DNA from: Agapetus fuscipes
Lineage: Eukaryota > Arthropoda > Insecta > Trichoptera > Glossosomatidae
NCBI GenBank assembly: GCA_951799405.1
Contig: OX637354.1
Location: forward strand, 2,542,001-2,606,000
Length of the DNA stretch: 64,000 nt
Reading direction: 5' to 3'
A program made the position numbers and the translations under genes. Below the pieces are notes generated by a model that ran no database searches, was not told where the DNA came from, and worked only from the letters and a program-made list of their open reading frames with translations. Below, piece by piece: positions 51,942 through 62,816 of this stretch. Position 1 is the stretch's first letter; every line of letters begins with the position of its first letter.

Positions 51942-52335
51942 CATGCACACACACGTGTGTACACACATTACACACGTATTATACACATGCACACACACGT
52001 GTGTATACACATTACGTGTTACCCAGCAGGAACTCAAAGGCTGGCGATTTATGAAGATGTGATTATGAAGATATACGAGTGTTTGAATTCAAAACGAGAT
52101 GGTTCTTACACAGACTTTACGATATGTTTTCTCAATAGTGTGCGTGTGTGTATGAAACTATGTCATCTTTTGACCTCCTTAAAAGGGATTTTCTTCTTTT
52201 AGTTCAACTTCTAAAAAAGATCAGTGATCATCAAAGCGATTTATGTCTGTAGTCTACTAGTCTAGGCTGCGTACTAGTGTTCGGAAGGTTGTGAGTTTGA
52301 GTCTCGGCGGAGCACCAAAAAAAAAGAAATTGTTA
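51942..52335. repeat. ACACGTGTGT microsatellite and flanking DNA
   Basis: 51942-52015 alternates ACACACACGTGTGTACACAC. A degraded SINE A head (GGTTGTGAGTTTGAGTCTCG) lies at about 52287. Nothing else was found. Confidence 0.6.
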
Positions 52336-52763
52336 TGTTAATAGCAAATAAATATAAATATTTAGGTAGGTAGGTATATCATTTATAGCTGATGAGAGTT
52401 GTATATAAGTAGGAATAATTATTATAAGTACCTACGGTAAAGAAATTATAGAAAGAAGCCACTAGATTATCTGCTTCGAGAAGATTCTAGCGAAATCCAC
52501 CTCTAGTAGTTTCTATTGCTGAGGTGTAAAAGGGCGTGAACAGCTTGCAGGCAGTCAGTCTTCATACGACACTCTACTTTTAAACACGAAAGACATTATA
52601 AGTGAACACAAACATCTGTAAAATAAATATTCCCCGTTAATTTAAATAATAAATAATAAGACCTGTTTTTCTTTAATTTGAAGACTATTTGAACTCTCAT
52701 CACCTATAAATGATATACCTATCTACCTAAATATTTATGAGTATTTGCTAAATAGCAAATACG
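52336..52763. mobile_element. Inverted-repeat element with LTR-like interior
   Basis: Arms of about 47 bp (TAAATATTTAGGTAGGTAGG ... TGATGAGAG and its inverse ending ATATTTA) flank about 310 bp. The interior has GTATATAAG, AATAAATATTCC and AGACCTGTTTTTCTTT, like the solo LTRs at 29610 and 31508. It is either a solo LTR inside a palindrome or a MITE. Confidence 0.6.
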
Positions 52764-53370
52764 CATAAATAAGTAAATACTCAACATTTTTTTTAATGAC
52801 ATTCCTTGTTTTTCCCCTGTAGTCTTTAATTTATCTCGTCATTTTTCCATTCTTATCAAACGGACCTCCTAAATATTATATTTCAATTCATCTGCTATTT
52901 TGACTTTCGTATCGCCCGCATACATATATATGCACGCGTGTGTGTTAGAGGGAACTATGACACACCTGTGTGTGAGTAGGTCTAGTTGCAGGAACTGGAG
53001 CAATCTCAGTAATGAGTGCGTCCTGGCTCCGGGAAGGTGTAGTGATAAGACTTATTGCCAACTGGAAGGCTTTTGCGTAACACGGTATCATTCAAAATGC
53101 ATAGATGGTTTGGGCATCTAGAAATACTACTACCTACTCCCGCTAATTAATTATTGTTAAAATAAGATTATGCGATAGGCACCTATTATTGGAGCATTGG
53201 AGATACTTATGTATTTGTATTATTGTGTTTTTTTTTTTTGTGTATGTGCTACTCCTTTGTTCTGTTGGTGGCTTTAAGAATAAATAAATAAATAAATAAA
53301 TCTAGAAATAATGGGCGATGTACAACTAGGAGTCAACATAACATGAGAGTGGCGAAGTGGAATACATACG
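52764..53370. other. Unassigned intergenic DNA
   Basis: AT-rich, with an (AAAT)n run at about 53280-53300. No gene was found. Confidence 0.4.
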
Positions 53371-53609
53371 GGGCTATTCTTAGACATTTTAGTCGTCGTT
53401 TGAGCCCACGCTTTGACAAACTAATGGTGCCTGGGCTGAAAGTTTCATCAGCACGTGCATTCTTACCTACCGAATTTTGTAATATTTGTATGAAGACAAA
53501 TCAGCTGTTCACTTGCGGCCATCTTGGATTGACAGGTCTTCATACAAATGCATCATTAGTTTGTCAAAGCGTGGGCTCAACTGACGACTAAAATGTCTAA
53601 GAATAGCCC
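53371..53609. mobile_element. MITE with about 60-bp inverted ends
   Basis: GGGCTATTCTTAGACATTTT at the left and its inverse at the right; homology extends inward through GAGCCCACGCTTTGACAAAC. No target duplication was resolved. Confidence 0.8.
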
Positions 53610-53654
53610 TGATAGACTGGCAGGTTGAAGAGCGTTTTAAGCCCTAATCCTGTA

Positions 53655-53715
53655 GTTTTTGTTTCTTACACTTTACGGTCTTAGTAAAAGAGTGACAGTA
53701 TTGAAAAAAATCAAG
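53655..53715. repeat. MITE 1 internal fragment
   Basis: GTTTCTTACACTTTACGGTC and AAAGAGTGACAGTATTG correspond to the centre of MITE 1. Confidence 0.65.
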
Positions 53716-53892
53716 CGTGTTTATTAATTATTATTCATGTAAATTATTAAGGTTAAAAAATACGTACAAGTACAAAATGTGTCAACACATAAAAACAATA
53801 AAAAACACATTTGTTTAACATTCATAAATCGTATTTTGATGTGCCATATTGAAGAAACATTTTTTTTTCTTTTTGATCACTAAATTATACAT

Positions 53893-54170
53893 TGCTGGAG
53901 TGATGTTTTCCGGGATCTGTTCCCGTGGTCTGCGGGAGCTGGAGCTTCCGGACGTTTTGCCCATTTCTACGATGGGCTTCTTAAGCGTGAAGTATGATGA
54001 TGAAGATGATCTTGATGAGAACTGTGAAGCCCATCGTAGAAATGGGCGAAACGTCCGGAAGCTCGACAGCTCCCACGGACCACGGCAACAGATCCCGGAA
54101 AACATCGCTCCAGCATCATCAGCCGGCCGTGTAAGCCTTAAACTCTTATTCAAACTATACATTGTTTATA
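53893..54170. mobile_element. Fold-back family E, complete
   Basis: Arms of about 100 bp: GCTGGAGTGATGTTTTCCGG to TTCTACGATGGGC, and its inverse GCCCATCGTAGAAATGGG to ATCATCAGCCGGCC. The loop is about 60 bp. The arms are nearly perfect, so it is young or maintained by gene conversion. Confidence 0.83.
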
Positions 54171-54257
54171 GTCTGTCAAGAAGCCGATTTTTAATAATGT
54201 AGCTAGTTTATGAGAAAATTTGGAAAAACTGTTCTTATGAAATTTAATAAAATCGAA

Positions 54258-54490
54258 CTACGAGGCTGACCACCCGTGCTGTAAAAATCGTTTCACTTTT
54301 GCCAATGTTCAGGGAACGGCGGCAGGAGTTGCAAGGTTTATGTCCATGTGAGTTTTTCTTTATTTGTATGCACACATGCAGAATGTGTAGGCGCGAACCT
54401 ACATGTGCCTGTCTGTAGGCATGCATTTCATATGAGCCTTAAATGCTTACATATCCTTGCAGCTTAGATTATAGATTATAGATTATAGAA
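54258..54490 (+). repeat. Family C repeat, plus
   Basis: Left end truncated (starts ACGAGGCTGACCACCC); ends with three TTATAGA units. Confidence 0.8.
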
Positions 54491-54980
54491 CAGCTGAATT
54501 CATCTGAATTCAGTTTAAATCATGTACATCTGTACAAACTTTACTCCTCACAACCCGTGAGCGTAAGTCAACAAACATGTTTTATACTCGAGAGAAAGTA
54601 ACGGTGCAAAGTTAGAATTAACACATTAGTCACGTTTTAAAATGGCTCATACGACAGTCTGTCAACACTGCCTTCACAGTCCATCATTAATAGCTAAACA
54701 TTTGCTCAGTGTACCAGCAGCATTAACTCCTACCACGTTTGTTATCCCAGAGCACACAGCGTGCTAATTTAAGCCCGGTTCGTGTTAGTGGCAGAAGTTA
54801 GTTTACAATAAGCTAAGGGGGGAAGTTGCAGGCTCGCAAATCACTCAAAACAACTTCATGTCATACAAAATCAGCAAATATACGTGAACGTCTATGCGTA
54901 CATGCAAACATAAGCTTTTGTACAAAAAAAGAAACCTTCTTTTTTTAGGTTCATTAATGATGAGTTGATGTTTTTTTTAG
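54491..54980. other. Unassigned intergenic DNA
   Basis: No feature recognised. The first bases of a family I-like segment (GACGCCACAAAAA) appear at about 55009. Confidence 0.4.
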
Positions 54981-55067
54981 AGCGCCGTTTCGTGATAAAT
55001 ACAAAATGACGCCACAAAAAAATTTGTAAAAAAAAAAACTTTTTTTTTTTGTTTTATTTTGTTGCTT

Positions 55068-57470
55068 TACATCTATAATCTATAATCTAAGTTGCAAGGA
55101 TATATTCATTTAAAGCTCTCAGATGTATGCCCACAAACAAACACGTGTAGTTCGCGCTTACAAATGCTGATTGTGTTCTTACAAATAAAATCCAAACTCA
55201 AATGAACATAAGCCCTGCAACTCCTGCCGACATTCCCTGAAACAGGGGTGACATTGGCAAAGTGAACCATTTTTTTACAGTATGGGTGGTCAGCCTCATA
55301 CCAACCTATAAGTCAAGGAATACGAGTAATAAATGACATTTAAGTTAACAAAAAAAAAACAACAAAACCTTAAAAATAAATCTATACAAAAAAAGTCAAA
55401 AATTTCTTATGCAAAAAATGTAGCCAACTAATAAACCAACATTACAAATCAGCATTGCAGATTAGCCGCCACTTCTTCCTGTCCTTTCATACTTCTTTCA
55501 TTTCATCCAGAGTCATAACCTTTTTCATACAAGCTCTCCTTTTATTATGACTCTGGATATCCCATTCACTCGCTATTTCGAAAATTTGGTCCATCCATAC
55601 CTTTCTCGGTCTTCCTCTTCCACGACATCCATCTATTCTAGCAACATATACTTTCTTCGTCAATCTTTCATCACTCATTCTCTCCATGTGCCCGAACCAT
55701 CTTAACATACTTCTTTTAATCTTCACTTTCACACTTTCCCTTACACCACATTCTTCTCTTACAAAATCATTCCTCACCCTGTCACTTCGTTTTTTCCCAA
55801 TCATACTTCTTAGATAGTCCATTTCTACTGTATGGACTTTACTAATTTCCCTTTCACTCACCGTTCAGGCTTCACTTCCATACATCAAGGTGGGCACTAG
55901 TATACCACCGTGCACCGCCAATATAACATTTTTTGAGAGATTTTGGTTCCTGGCGATGCAAGCGGTCGCACCCAGTACACACCTGCCTTTCATTATTCTT
56001 CTTTCAAATTCACCGGACATTCTTCCATCTTTTTCAAACTTACTTCCCAGATATACAAACTCATTTACGACATCAACATTCATTCCATTAATTTTAAATT
56101 CATAATTCATATTTTCATCATCTCTTTCAAAAATCAATACTTTCGTCTTACTTGCATTCAACTTCAAATGGTTACCTAACAAAGCTTCATTCAATCTAGA
56201 GAGCATTGTTTGCAATTCTACTGCTGAATCAGATACAAAAACTGCATCATCTGCATACAGAAGAACACTCACTTTGCTCTCTCCTATCATCAATCCACAA
56301 TCATTAAGACTAGCATCTCTGACACACTTGTCCATAACTATGTTAAATAGCCATGGACTCATCACACATCCTTGCCTCACACCCTTATAAACTTCAAACC
56401 ATTCACTATACTCACCATCAATACGAACACATGCCATACTATTTTCATAGTTCGCATGCACCGCATCTAGGAGAGCCCCATTTACTCCGTATGCTTTCAA
56501 AACATCCCATAACATACCTCTATCTACTGAGTCAAAAGCCTTTTCCAGATCTACAAAGGCTGTGAACAGCTTTCCCCTCACCGACAATTGTTTTTCAACA
56601 AGTTGTCGTAGAGTAAAAATCTGATCAACACAGCCTCTACCGGCCATAAAGCCGGACTGTATATCGGAAATCCTTTCACTAGTAGTCAGAATCACATTTT
56701 TTATAATCACCTTACAGAAGACTTTTCCTGGTATACTGAGTAGACTGATTGGTCTGAAGTTCTGACAGTCTTTTTTTGTCCCCTTTACCTTTGTAAATGG
56801 GAACAATGACTGCCTTCCTCCAATCCATCGGTACTACTCCTGTATTCACACAAAGCTTACATAATTCGTACATCCAATCTATCACACATTCACCTCCTGC
56901 TTTCAACATTTCACCATTTATACCATCAAACCCAGCAGACTTCCCATTCTTCAGACGTGAAATAGACACTATCAATTCTTCTTTCAAAATCTTCAATTCA
57001 TTCTCTTCATCTATCTGTTCATAAATTCTTCTTTCACCCTGGCCAAAAATTTCTTGAAAATAGTTCTTCCATCTCTTGCATACTTCTTCATTCTCCCATA
57101 CCATCTCACCGGCAGCACTTTTGACTCCTGGAGTGGTCAATGCAGAAGATTTATTTCTATCCGCATTGATCCACCTCCAAAATTCCTTCTTACTGTCGGT
57201 GAAACTTCTGTTAATCCTTTCATCAATCTTTCTTTGTTCATTCATCTAGCTTTCATAAATTATAGTCTTCGCCATTCTCTTAGCTATCTTATATTCGTCT
57301 TCTAGCTTTCTATCATTTCTATCATTCAGCCAATTTTCATAACACTTTTTCTTAACTTTCACTGCTTCTTTTACTCTATCATTCCACCAGGCATCTCCTT
57401 TCAATCTTCCACCTTTCGTTACCCCACATGCTTTTTTAGCGCATTCAGTCATTCATTTTTTCAGATCTTT
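55068..57470 (-). mobile_element. RTE-like LINE with family C 3' end, 5' truncated
   Basis: The longest copy of the family-C LINE: RT ORF remnants (57452-55487), AT-rich 3' UTR (55486-55325), then the family C module (55325-55068) ending in TTATAGATTATAGATG. The endonuclease domain is missing. It borders a family I inverted repeat at its 5' side. Confidence 0.88.
55487..57452 (-). pseudogene. Disrupted RTE-like LINE reverse transcriptase
   Basis: Four open segments in order: 57452-57246 (KACGVTKGGRLKGDAWW), 57245-56712 (EFWRWINADRNKS), 56806-55865 (RT core: NFRPISLL, AFVDLEKAFDSVDRG, GVRQGCVMSPWLFN, LLYADDAVF) and 55861-55487 (RWFGHMERMSDERL, GRPRKVWMDQIF). Lesions are a stop at about 57246, a frameshift at about 56780, a stop at about 55862 where relatives have Trp, and an early stop at 55487 where relatives have Cys. 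The catalytic YADD is intact, but the protein cannot be made whole. Confidence 0.9.
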
Positions 57471-57606
57471 CATAATGGAAATATTTTTTCTTTTTAATCA
57501 TAGAATGATACAATATCTAGAAAACTAGATAAATTAGTTTAGGTTATGTGAACAGTTTTTGAGATAATATGAAAAAATTCAAACTAATTTATTTATTTAG
57601 TTGTCT

Positions 57607-59090
57607 TAGGAAACTACCGGCCTGTGTCAAACCTGCCATTTCTATCAAAAGTACTGGAACGAGTTGTCGCAAATAGGATGACACAGCACTTAGAGACAAA
57701 TAAACTAATGCCAAAAATGCAGTCTGCGTATCGAAGACACCACTCAACAGAAACAGCACTAATACGCTTGCTGTCAGATCTAATTGCAGCAATCGAAAGC
57801 GGAGACATTGCCTTGCTGGCAATGCTGGACATGAGTGCTGCATTCGACACAGTAGATCATGGCATCCTGCTATCCAAACTTGAAAATAATTTTAGAATAC
57901 ACGGGAAAGCACTGGAATGGTTCAAATCGTACATTCAGGATAGAAGACAAGCAATTAAATTTCAAGGCAATATATCACCTACACGATTTTTGAAATATGG
58001 TGTACCGCAAGGTTCAGTTTTAGGCCCCATGCTCTTTATTCTTTATACAAAGGACATTGAGGATATCGTGAGCAGCTGTGGTATGTCAATGCATGCATAC
58101 GCAGATGACTGTCAGGTGTACTCTAGCTGCAAGCCTAACGATGTCGAAGGGTTGAAAGCAAAAACGTCCATGTGTATCGAAAAAATACAATCCTGGATGA
58201 CAACAAACAGACTAGTGCTGAACCCCAAGAAGACTGAAATCCTGTGGGCTGCCACTGCAAAACGGCAACATCTTATAGACCTGAATACACCACTATCCCT
58301 ATCAGGAGGAGATGATATATACCCTTCCAAAACCGTGGACTTATTAGGAGTACGACTTGGCACAGATTTGTCACTGAGCTCGCAGCTGGACAAAACTGTA
58401 TCAGCGTCGTTCTTCGGGCTGCGCCAAATTAAGGCGATTCGCAGATGCCTTCCGCCGGATGCATTAAAAACGCTCATCAATGCTTTTGTTTTGTCCCGGG
58501 TAGATTATTGCAGTGCAATCTACTTAGGACAGACAAAAATGCAGTACAACAGGCTTCAGTCTGTGCTTAATTCCGCTGCAAGGCTTATCTTTGGAACAGG
58601 GAAGTTTTGCCACATCACTCCCATATTGAAGAGCCTACACTGGTTGAAATTCCCTGAAAGAGTGGCCTACAAGGTGTGCCATACGGTATACAAGGCTCTC
58701 AACGGCGTGGCTCCTGAATACTTGGCTGAGCTTTTGTCCCAGCAGTTCAGCACAAGCGACCTGGTGCTTAGATCTGCTGTGTCTGGTGGGGCCAGACTCA
58801 ACGAACCCATCAGATTTTGTGCGACACGCTTTGGCGACCGAGGGTTCCGCAATGGCGCACCCTTGGTGTGGAATAAACTGCCCGTGGAGGTCAGGACGGC
58901 GAGTACTGAAGCATCATTTAAGAAAAAATTAAAGACTTACATGTTCAGTCAGTCATTTAGGGACTAAAAACTATGTGTGAGTGGGTGAACTTAAAGTTTT
59001 GTGTGAGTGAGTGAAGAATAAAGACAAACCAAACAATAAAAGGGCCCTTGAGGTGTGCTACACACGAAAACGGCGCTTTTTAAAAAAAAC
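57607..59090 (+). mobile_element. 5'-truncated L2/CR1-like LINE
   Basis: It begins within the RT domain and runs through the stop at 58967, about 70 bp of 3' UTR with GTGAGTGAGTGAAG, then the signature CCCTTGAGGTGTGCTAC and ACGAAAACGGCGC before an A-rich tail. This signature is the SINE D tail. Confidence 0.88.
57609..58967 (+). pseudogene. L2/CR1-like reverse transcriptase, N-terminally truncated
   Basis: The frame opens at NYRPVSNLPFLSKVLERVV and continues undisturbed for about 450 residues. RT motifs: HHSTETALIRLLSD, AMLDMSAAFDTVDHG (Asp 69 from the first Met), YGVPQGSVLGP, HAYADD (158-162). The C-terminal region carries SRVDYCSAIYLG, LQSVLNSAARLI, LHWLKFPERV, GVAPEYLAELL and FGDRGFRNGAPLVWNKLP, the classic L2/CR1-like ending. 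The endonuclease and the upstream RT part are missing, so the copy cannot move itself. The absence of stops indicates recent insertion. Confidence 0.9.
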
Positions 59091-59440
59091 AAATTATCCA
59101 AATATATATATATTAGTTCTTGAAAACAGTTGCTTTCAGATTATCTCAAAAACTGTTCACATTCCCTAAATATTTTTCATGGACTTTTTAGACATTGTAT
59201 CATTCTATAATTATGAAGAAAAAATAAATTTCCAAAATATTAATCAACAAAAAAAAATGAAAAAAATGTAAAAAAAACGTGTTCTTTCAAATATTGTTTG
59301 TGGCGTCGTTTTTTAAGTTTTATAAAAAAAATTAACTTATTTACTTAGATACAAAATCAATACACACGCGTCTTTTATTTCATTAATGCCACTCATTCCT
59401 AAAACCACAAAATATAAGAAATATATTTTTAAAAACTACT

Positions 59441-59770
59441 GACAATTTCTGGTAAGAGCTTTCTTAAATAGAAACCGCTAAAAACATAACATTATTTTGA
59501 CTTCTGAAGTAGCTCTCTCCGTGGAACCTAATTTATTTACACAAGCGTCACACGTGACGTCACGTAGAGGCTCTATTGAGTTCAAGAACAAAGGGAATGT
59601 GTTGATACTCGTAGAATAAATACAGCCCACTTCATCACTTTATAATCTTACATCAGGTTCGTACAAAGAGAGAACTAACTCAGTGAATTTGTTACCAATG
59701 TTATGATTCTACCGGGCTCAATTCAATAAAAATTGCGGTTATATATTTTGTACAATTTATTTTAAGATAT
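59441..59770. other. Unassigned DNA
   Basis: It includes a palindromic CACGTGACGTCACGTAG at about 59552. No gene was found. Confidence 0.4.
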
Positions 59771-59950
59771 TCACTCGGACGTCCCAGGATGCGGTGGGCA
59801 GACAACGTTGAAGCCGACGCCGAAGTTCTGGGAGTGAGGGGACCATGGAGGGAAGCAGCACAAGACAGAGAGTCCTGGAGGATTGTGATGCGGGAGGCCC
59901 TGAGCCTTCAAGGCTTATGCGCCGAAGAAAGTAAAGTAAAGTAAGTATTT
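59771..59950 (+). pseudogene. LINE C-terminal fragment with (AAAGT)n tail
   Basis: The frame RPRMRWADNVEADAEVLG, then WREAAQDRESWRIVMREA, matches the fragment at 12000-12300. The tail is AAAGTAAAGTAAAGTAAG. Confidence 0.78.
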
Positions 59951-60107
59951 TAAGAAACAGTTCACATTCGATTCGTACAAAAAGTTGCTTTTCAACTGTA
60001 TAGCTCGACGGTTTGGATACTAGTCTGACTGCAGAGCATCTCGGTCTCTATTTATAGGTGAGAATAAGAGTTATTCTCGAAACATTGGGGACTAGCGGTT
60101 GGAGACA

Positions 60108-60380
60108 TCAAAACTAAAATAGAAAACAAAATTCTAATTGAAAACCCCTAGCCGCCAACATCACAGATCAACCGCAATTTCTTTCTGTCTTGACGTGCTT
60201 CTTTCATTTCCTCCAGAGCCACCTCATTTCAGGAAAAGGCAGTTGAAGTTTCAAAGTTTACGTTCATGTAAAGTTTGGTCTATTATGATGCGTGAACTTA
60301 TACGTGCCTGCCTTTGGGAATGGAGATAATATAAATCTTTAATGTTAAACAGCTTTGTAACTTAAATTATAGATTAAAGA
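60108..60380. repeat. LINE 3' fragment (minus) joined to family C end (plus)
   Basis: 60108-60225 is a minus coding relic of the family-C LINE. 60226-60380 is a plus family C end (TTATACGTGCCTGCC to TTAAATTATAGATTAAAG). They meet head to head. Confidence 0.65.
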
Positions 60381-60406
60381 TAGATGCTTGAAAGGAAACA
60401 GTTTCA

Positions 60407-60524
60407 GTCAACGACGTTAGCCATGTTGAAAGCACCGGTTCCCATAGATCACCGAAGTTAAGCAACATTGGGCGTGGTCAGTGCTTGGATGGGTAACCGC
60501 TCAGGTACACCGCGTGTCGTTGGC
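60407..60524 (+). rRNA. 5S rRNA gene or close pseudogene
   Basis: 118 nt with the 5S layout: the 5' strand GTCAACGAC pairs with the 3' strand GTCGTTGGC (one G-U pair). Internal control elements are recognisable: ATCACCGAAGTTAAGC, GGGCGTGGTCAGTGC, TTGGATGGGTAACCGC. Divergences from animal 5S (for example GCACCGGTTCCCAT) and the absence of a T-run directly after the 3' end suggest a dispersed copy that may not terminate properly. A SINE A begins 7 bp downstream, which may have displaced the terminator. It is the only 5S sequence seen in the window. Confidence 0.8.
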
Positions 60525-60530
60525 ATCTTG

Positions 60531-60856
60531 GACCGGTCCGTAGTCCGTAGTGGCAACACTTCGGACTCGTAAATGGAAGGTTGTGGATTCGGATCCCGGC
60601 GTAGCACAAAAATATACCATTTATATTTCGAATGTGCTCTTCGCTGGGTTGAAAAATTCATAAACCTTTACCAATGACCGGTCACCAAAGGTCCATCCAG
60701 CCTTACAGCAACTGGGTCTTGCTTGAGTATTGGCGCTTTGTAGCGACGACCAAGCTCGTACACCTCTGTGGCACTACAACAAGTGTCATAGACCCCTAGA
60801 GTCTTTAGAATCTAGGGAGTCTCCCGCACAGGATCTCTTAAAAAAAAAAAAAAAAA
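60531..60856 (+). mobile_element. SINE A, full length, directly after 5S
   Basis: Head GACCGGTCCGTAGTCCGTAG, a B box with one change (GGATTCGGATCCC), core, the tail CTCTGTGGCAC to CCGCACAGG and an A-run at 60839-60856. Other SINE A copies lack a 5S neighbour, so the two are separate units. Confidence 0.88.
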
Positions 60857-60984
60857 GTTGAAAAAATAACCTTACCATCGCCCAGTTACAATCTTCGATC
60901 ACGAGCAACAATATTTTATCAGTATAATTTAATTCATGCTTCTTCACTGTAGAAAAGATGAAGTTGAATACGGCTTTGACAAAA

Positions 60985-61235
60985 CGCTGCCTTAGTTCTT
61001 GTTTATCGTATACGCCATTGAGAAAATTTTACATGAGCAATGTTTGCATGTGTACTGGACCAATGTGTCTTATGAAAACAAGAAATTTATTTTACAAATA
61101 TTTAAAAGAACCCTCACATTATCGAGTTTTACGATTTTTCTTAGCTCAGATTGTGTAGAATTTGATTCTTAAGACAACTGCATGAAAAAGTCATATTTGA
61201 CAAGATTGGCGTATACGATAAACAAGAACTGGGGG
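60985..61235. mobile_element. MITE F, diverged and inverted
   Basis: Ends CTTAGTTCTTGTTTATCG and GATAAACAAGAACTGGGG; interior GTACTGGACCAATGTG and CTCAGATTGTGTAG, inverted relative to 1769-2013. The terminal inverted repeat is longer than in other copies. Confidence 0.75.
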
Positions 61236-61630
61236 AGCGACAACTTTAAGAAGTCCATTTTCTATGAAACGGCCTCTTAATTCCATTTTTAGTCTTAGAA
61301 TAGATGTATCACCCGATGACGTCGAAAACGACTCCAAAAAATCGTTGATAAATCAGATCTTTTCTACAAAACGGCACTTAAATTCCGTTTTTTATTACAC
61401 AAAGGTTATATTTCTCATTAAAGCATTTGCATTTTGTTACCTAATCATTTTTCCCTGTACCACGTCGATAAAATATATTGAAGCCTTATATAAATATATG
61501 CTACTTCATCATTCACCTTCAGAGAAACGAATCAAAATAGAATATATGCAATAACAGAATTTCATTTGAATAGCTTAGACAAAGTATCATTCCTATCTGA
61601 AATAAAAATATTAATTTTATCCAAGTTATC
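61236..61630. other. Unassigned DNA
   Basis: Short direct repeats AAACGGC-CTTAATTCC occur at about 61268 and 61371. No gene was found. Confidence 0.4.
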
Positions 61631-62724
61631 CGGTTCGTAGCTCAGTGGTAACACTGCGGACTCTGAATGGGAAGGTTGTGGGTTCGATTCCCGGCGGAGC
61701 ACAAAAAATATACCATTTATATTTTCAAATTTGCTCTTCGCCGGGTTGAAAAATTCATAAAACCTTTACCAATGACCGGTCACCAAAGGTCCATCCAGCC
61801 TTACAGCAACTGGGTCTTGCTTGAGAATTGGCGCTTTGTAGCGACGACGATCAAGCTCGTAAAAAAGGTCGATAGCTCAATCGGTAGAATGCTTGCATTC
61901 CATGCCGAGAGCAAGGGTTCGACCTCAAAGGTTTACTCAGCCTTCACAAGAAATGAGAACCAGCCCCCCCGGGAGCTTCTTTGATATATGCTCAAACCCT
62001 CCTCGTACCCGTCCTGTATGTATGTGTCAGAAGGACCCACAGCACATGGACGCTCATGCAAAGCTATATATTTTCTAAAATGGCGAAAGGCCTTCCCGTG
62101 AAGTGAAAGCAACGGCACGACAAAACAAGAACCTCTAGGTCAGAGGAGTGCCCAAGACTCTAAAAGTAAATGGTTCGATGTTACTGAAGCTAATAGCATA
62201 CTTCGGGTGGCACTCCTTGTGGGATTGTTGCTAGATCACGAGTAGCGTGAATAATGATACACATAATACGAAATAATAATAATTTAAATCTAAGGACAGG
62301 ATTACTGTGAATCCGCTGCGGATGCAGCTTGGCAAAATGAAGCGCAAAATCGCTCAAAAGCGGAGAAATTTGATTTTGTAGCAACAAAGTCTGCGTAACC
62401 GACTGGGCCAATGGCCGGCCGTACTGCAGCAAGGAGCGCAACCCGATCAGAGTGTCGCAATGGACAGTACCATAATATATGAGGCACGTCCTGGGAGCTG
62501 GCGCCGCAAGGGCACTCTGCTGATAAGATGGATGGGATACCCAGCTGGTGTAGTTTGGCTTTAAAGTTTCCGTGGCCAGTTAAAAACTGGCTGCTGAAAG
62601 TGATTGGTGTGAGGCCGGCCCCCTTACCTGTAAAAATAAATAGGTCCCGAAGCGCCACATGCGACCCCTTCGGGGATAATGCAGGCAAGAAGTTACACTA
62701 TATGTGTAGCTTAGTTGCGAAAAG
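61631..62724 (+). mobile_element. Heterodimeric SINE split by a LINE
   Basis: A head (B box GGTTCGATTCCC at about 61681), core, A-run, B head (GGTCGATAGCTCAATCGG) and B body to GGGAGCT (61978). The rest of the B body resumes at 62598 (AAGTGATTGGTGTGAGG) and ends GTAGCTTAGTTGCG. Confidence 0.87.
61979..62597 (-). pseudogene. LINE 3' end fragment with zinc-knuckle C-terminus
   Basis: The minus frame contains FLTGHGNFKAKLHQLGI, AECPCGASSQDVPHILWYCP and RHSDRVALLAAVRP. The CPCG...H...C pattern following an LTGH.....L...G motif is the C-terminal RNase H/zinc-knuckle end of R1/I-type LINEs. After the stop (62302) about 320 bp of 3' UTR follow. RT is absent. Confidence 0.78.
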
Positions 62725-62816
62725 TTGCGAATCCCTTTACTCACCCGTCGTAGCCCCGCCCCTTAATATTTTCTACTGAATACCTATAGTAGTTTTTAAA
62801 TATTGATGTTAACTGT

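Larger units (their letters stand above)
57475..59440. repeat. Family I inverted repeat, split by an L2/CR1-like LINE
   Basis: Left arm 57475-57600 (GATACAATATCTAGAAAAC, GAACAGTTTTTGAGATAAT). Right arm 59110-59240 (ATTATCTCAAAAACTGTTC, GACATTGTATCATTC) is its inverse and continues to 59440 with GGCGTCGTTTTTTAAG. Related AT-rich pieces occur at 41884-42060, 44700-44900 and 55000-55067. Confidence 0.7.

Noticed and set aside
52391..52700. A definite solo LTR call
   Set aside because: The TG/CA ends lie inside longer inverted arms and no independent target duplication is visible, so the call was left ambiguous.
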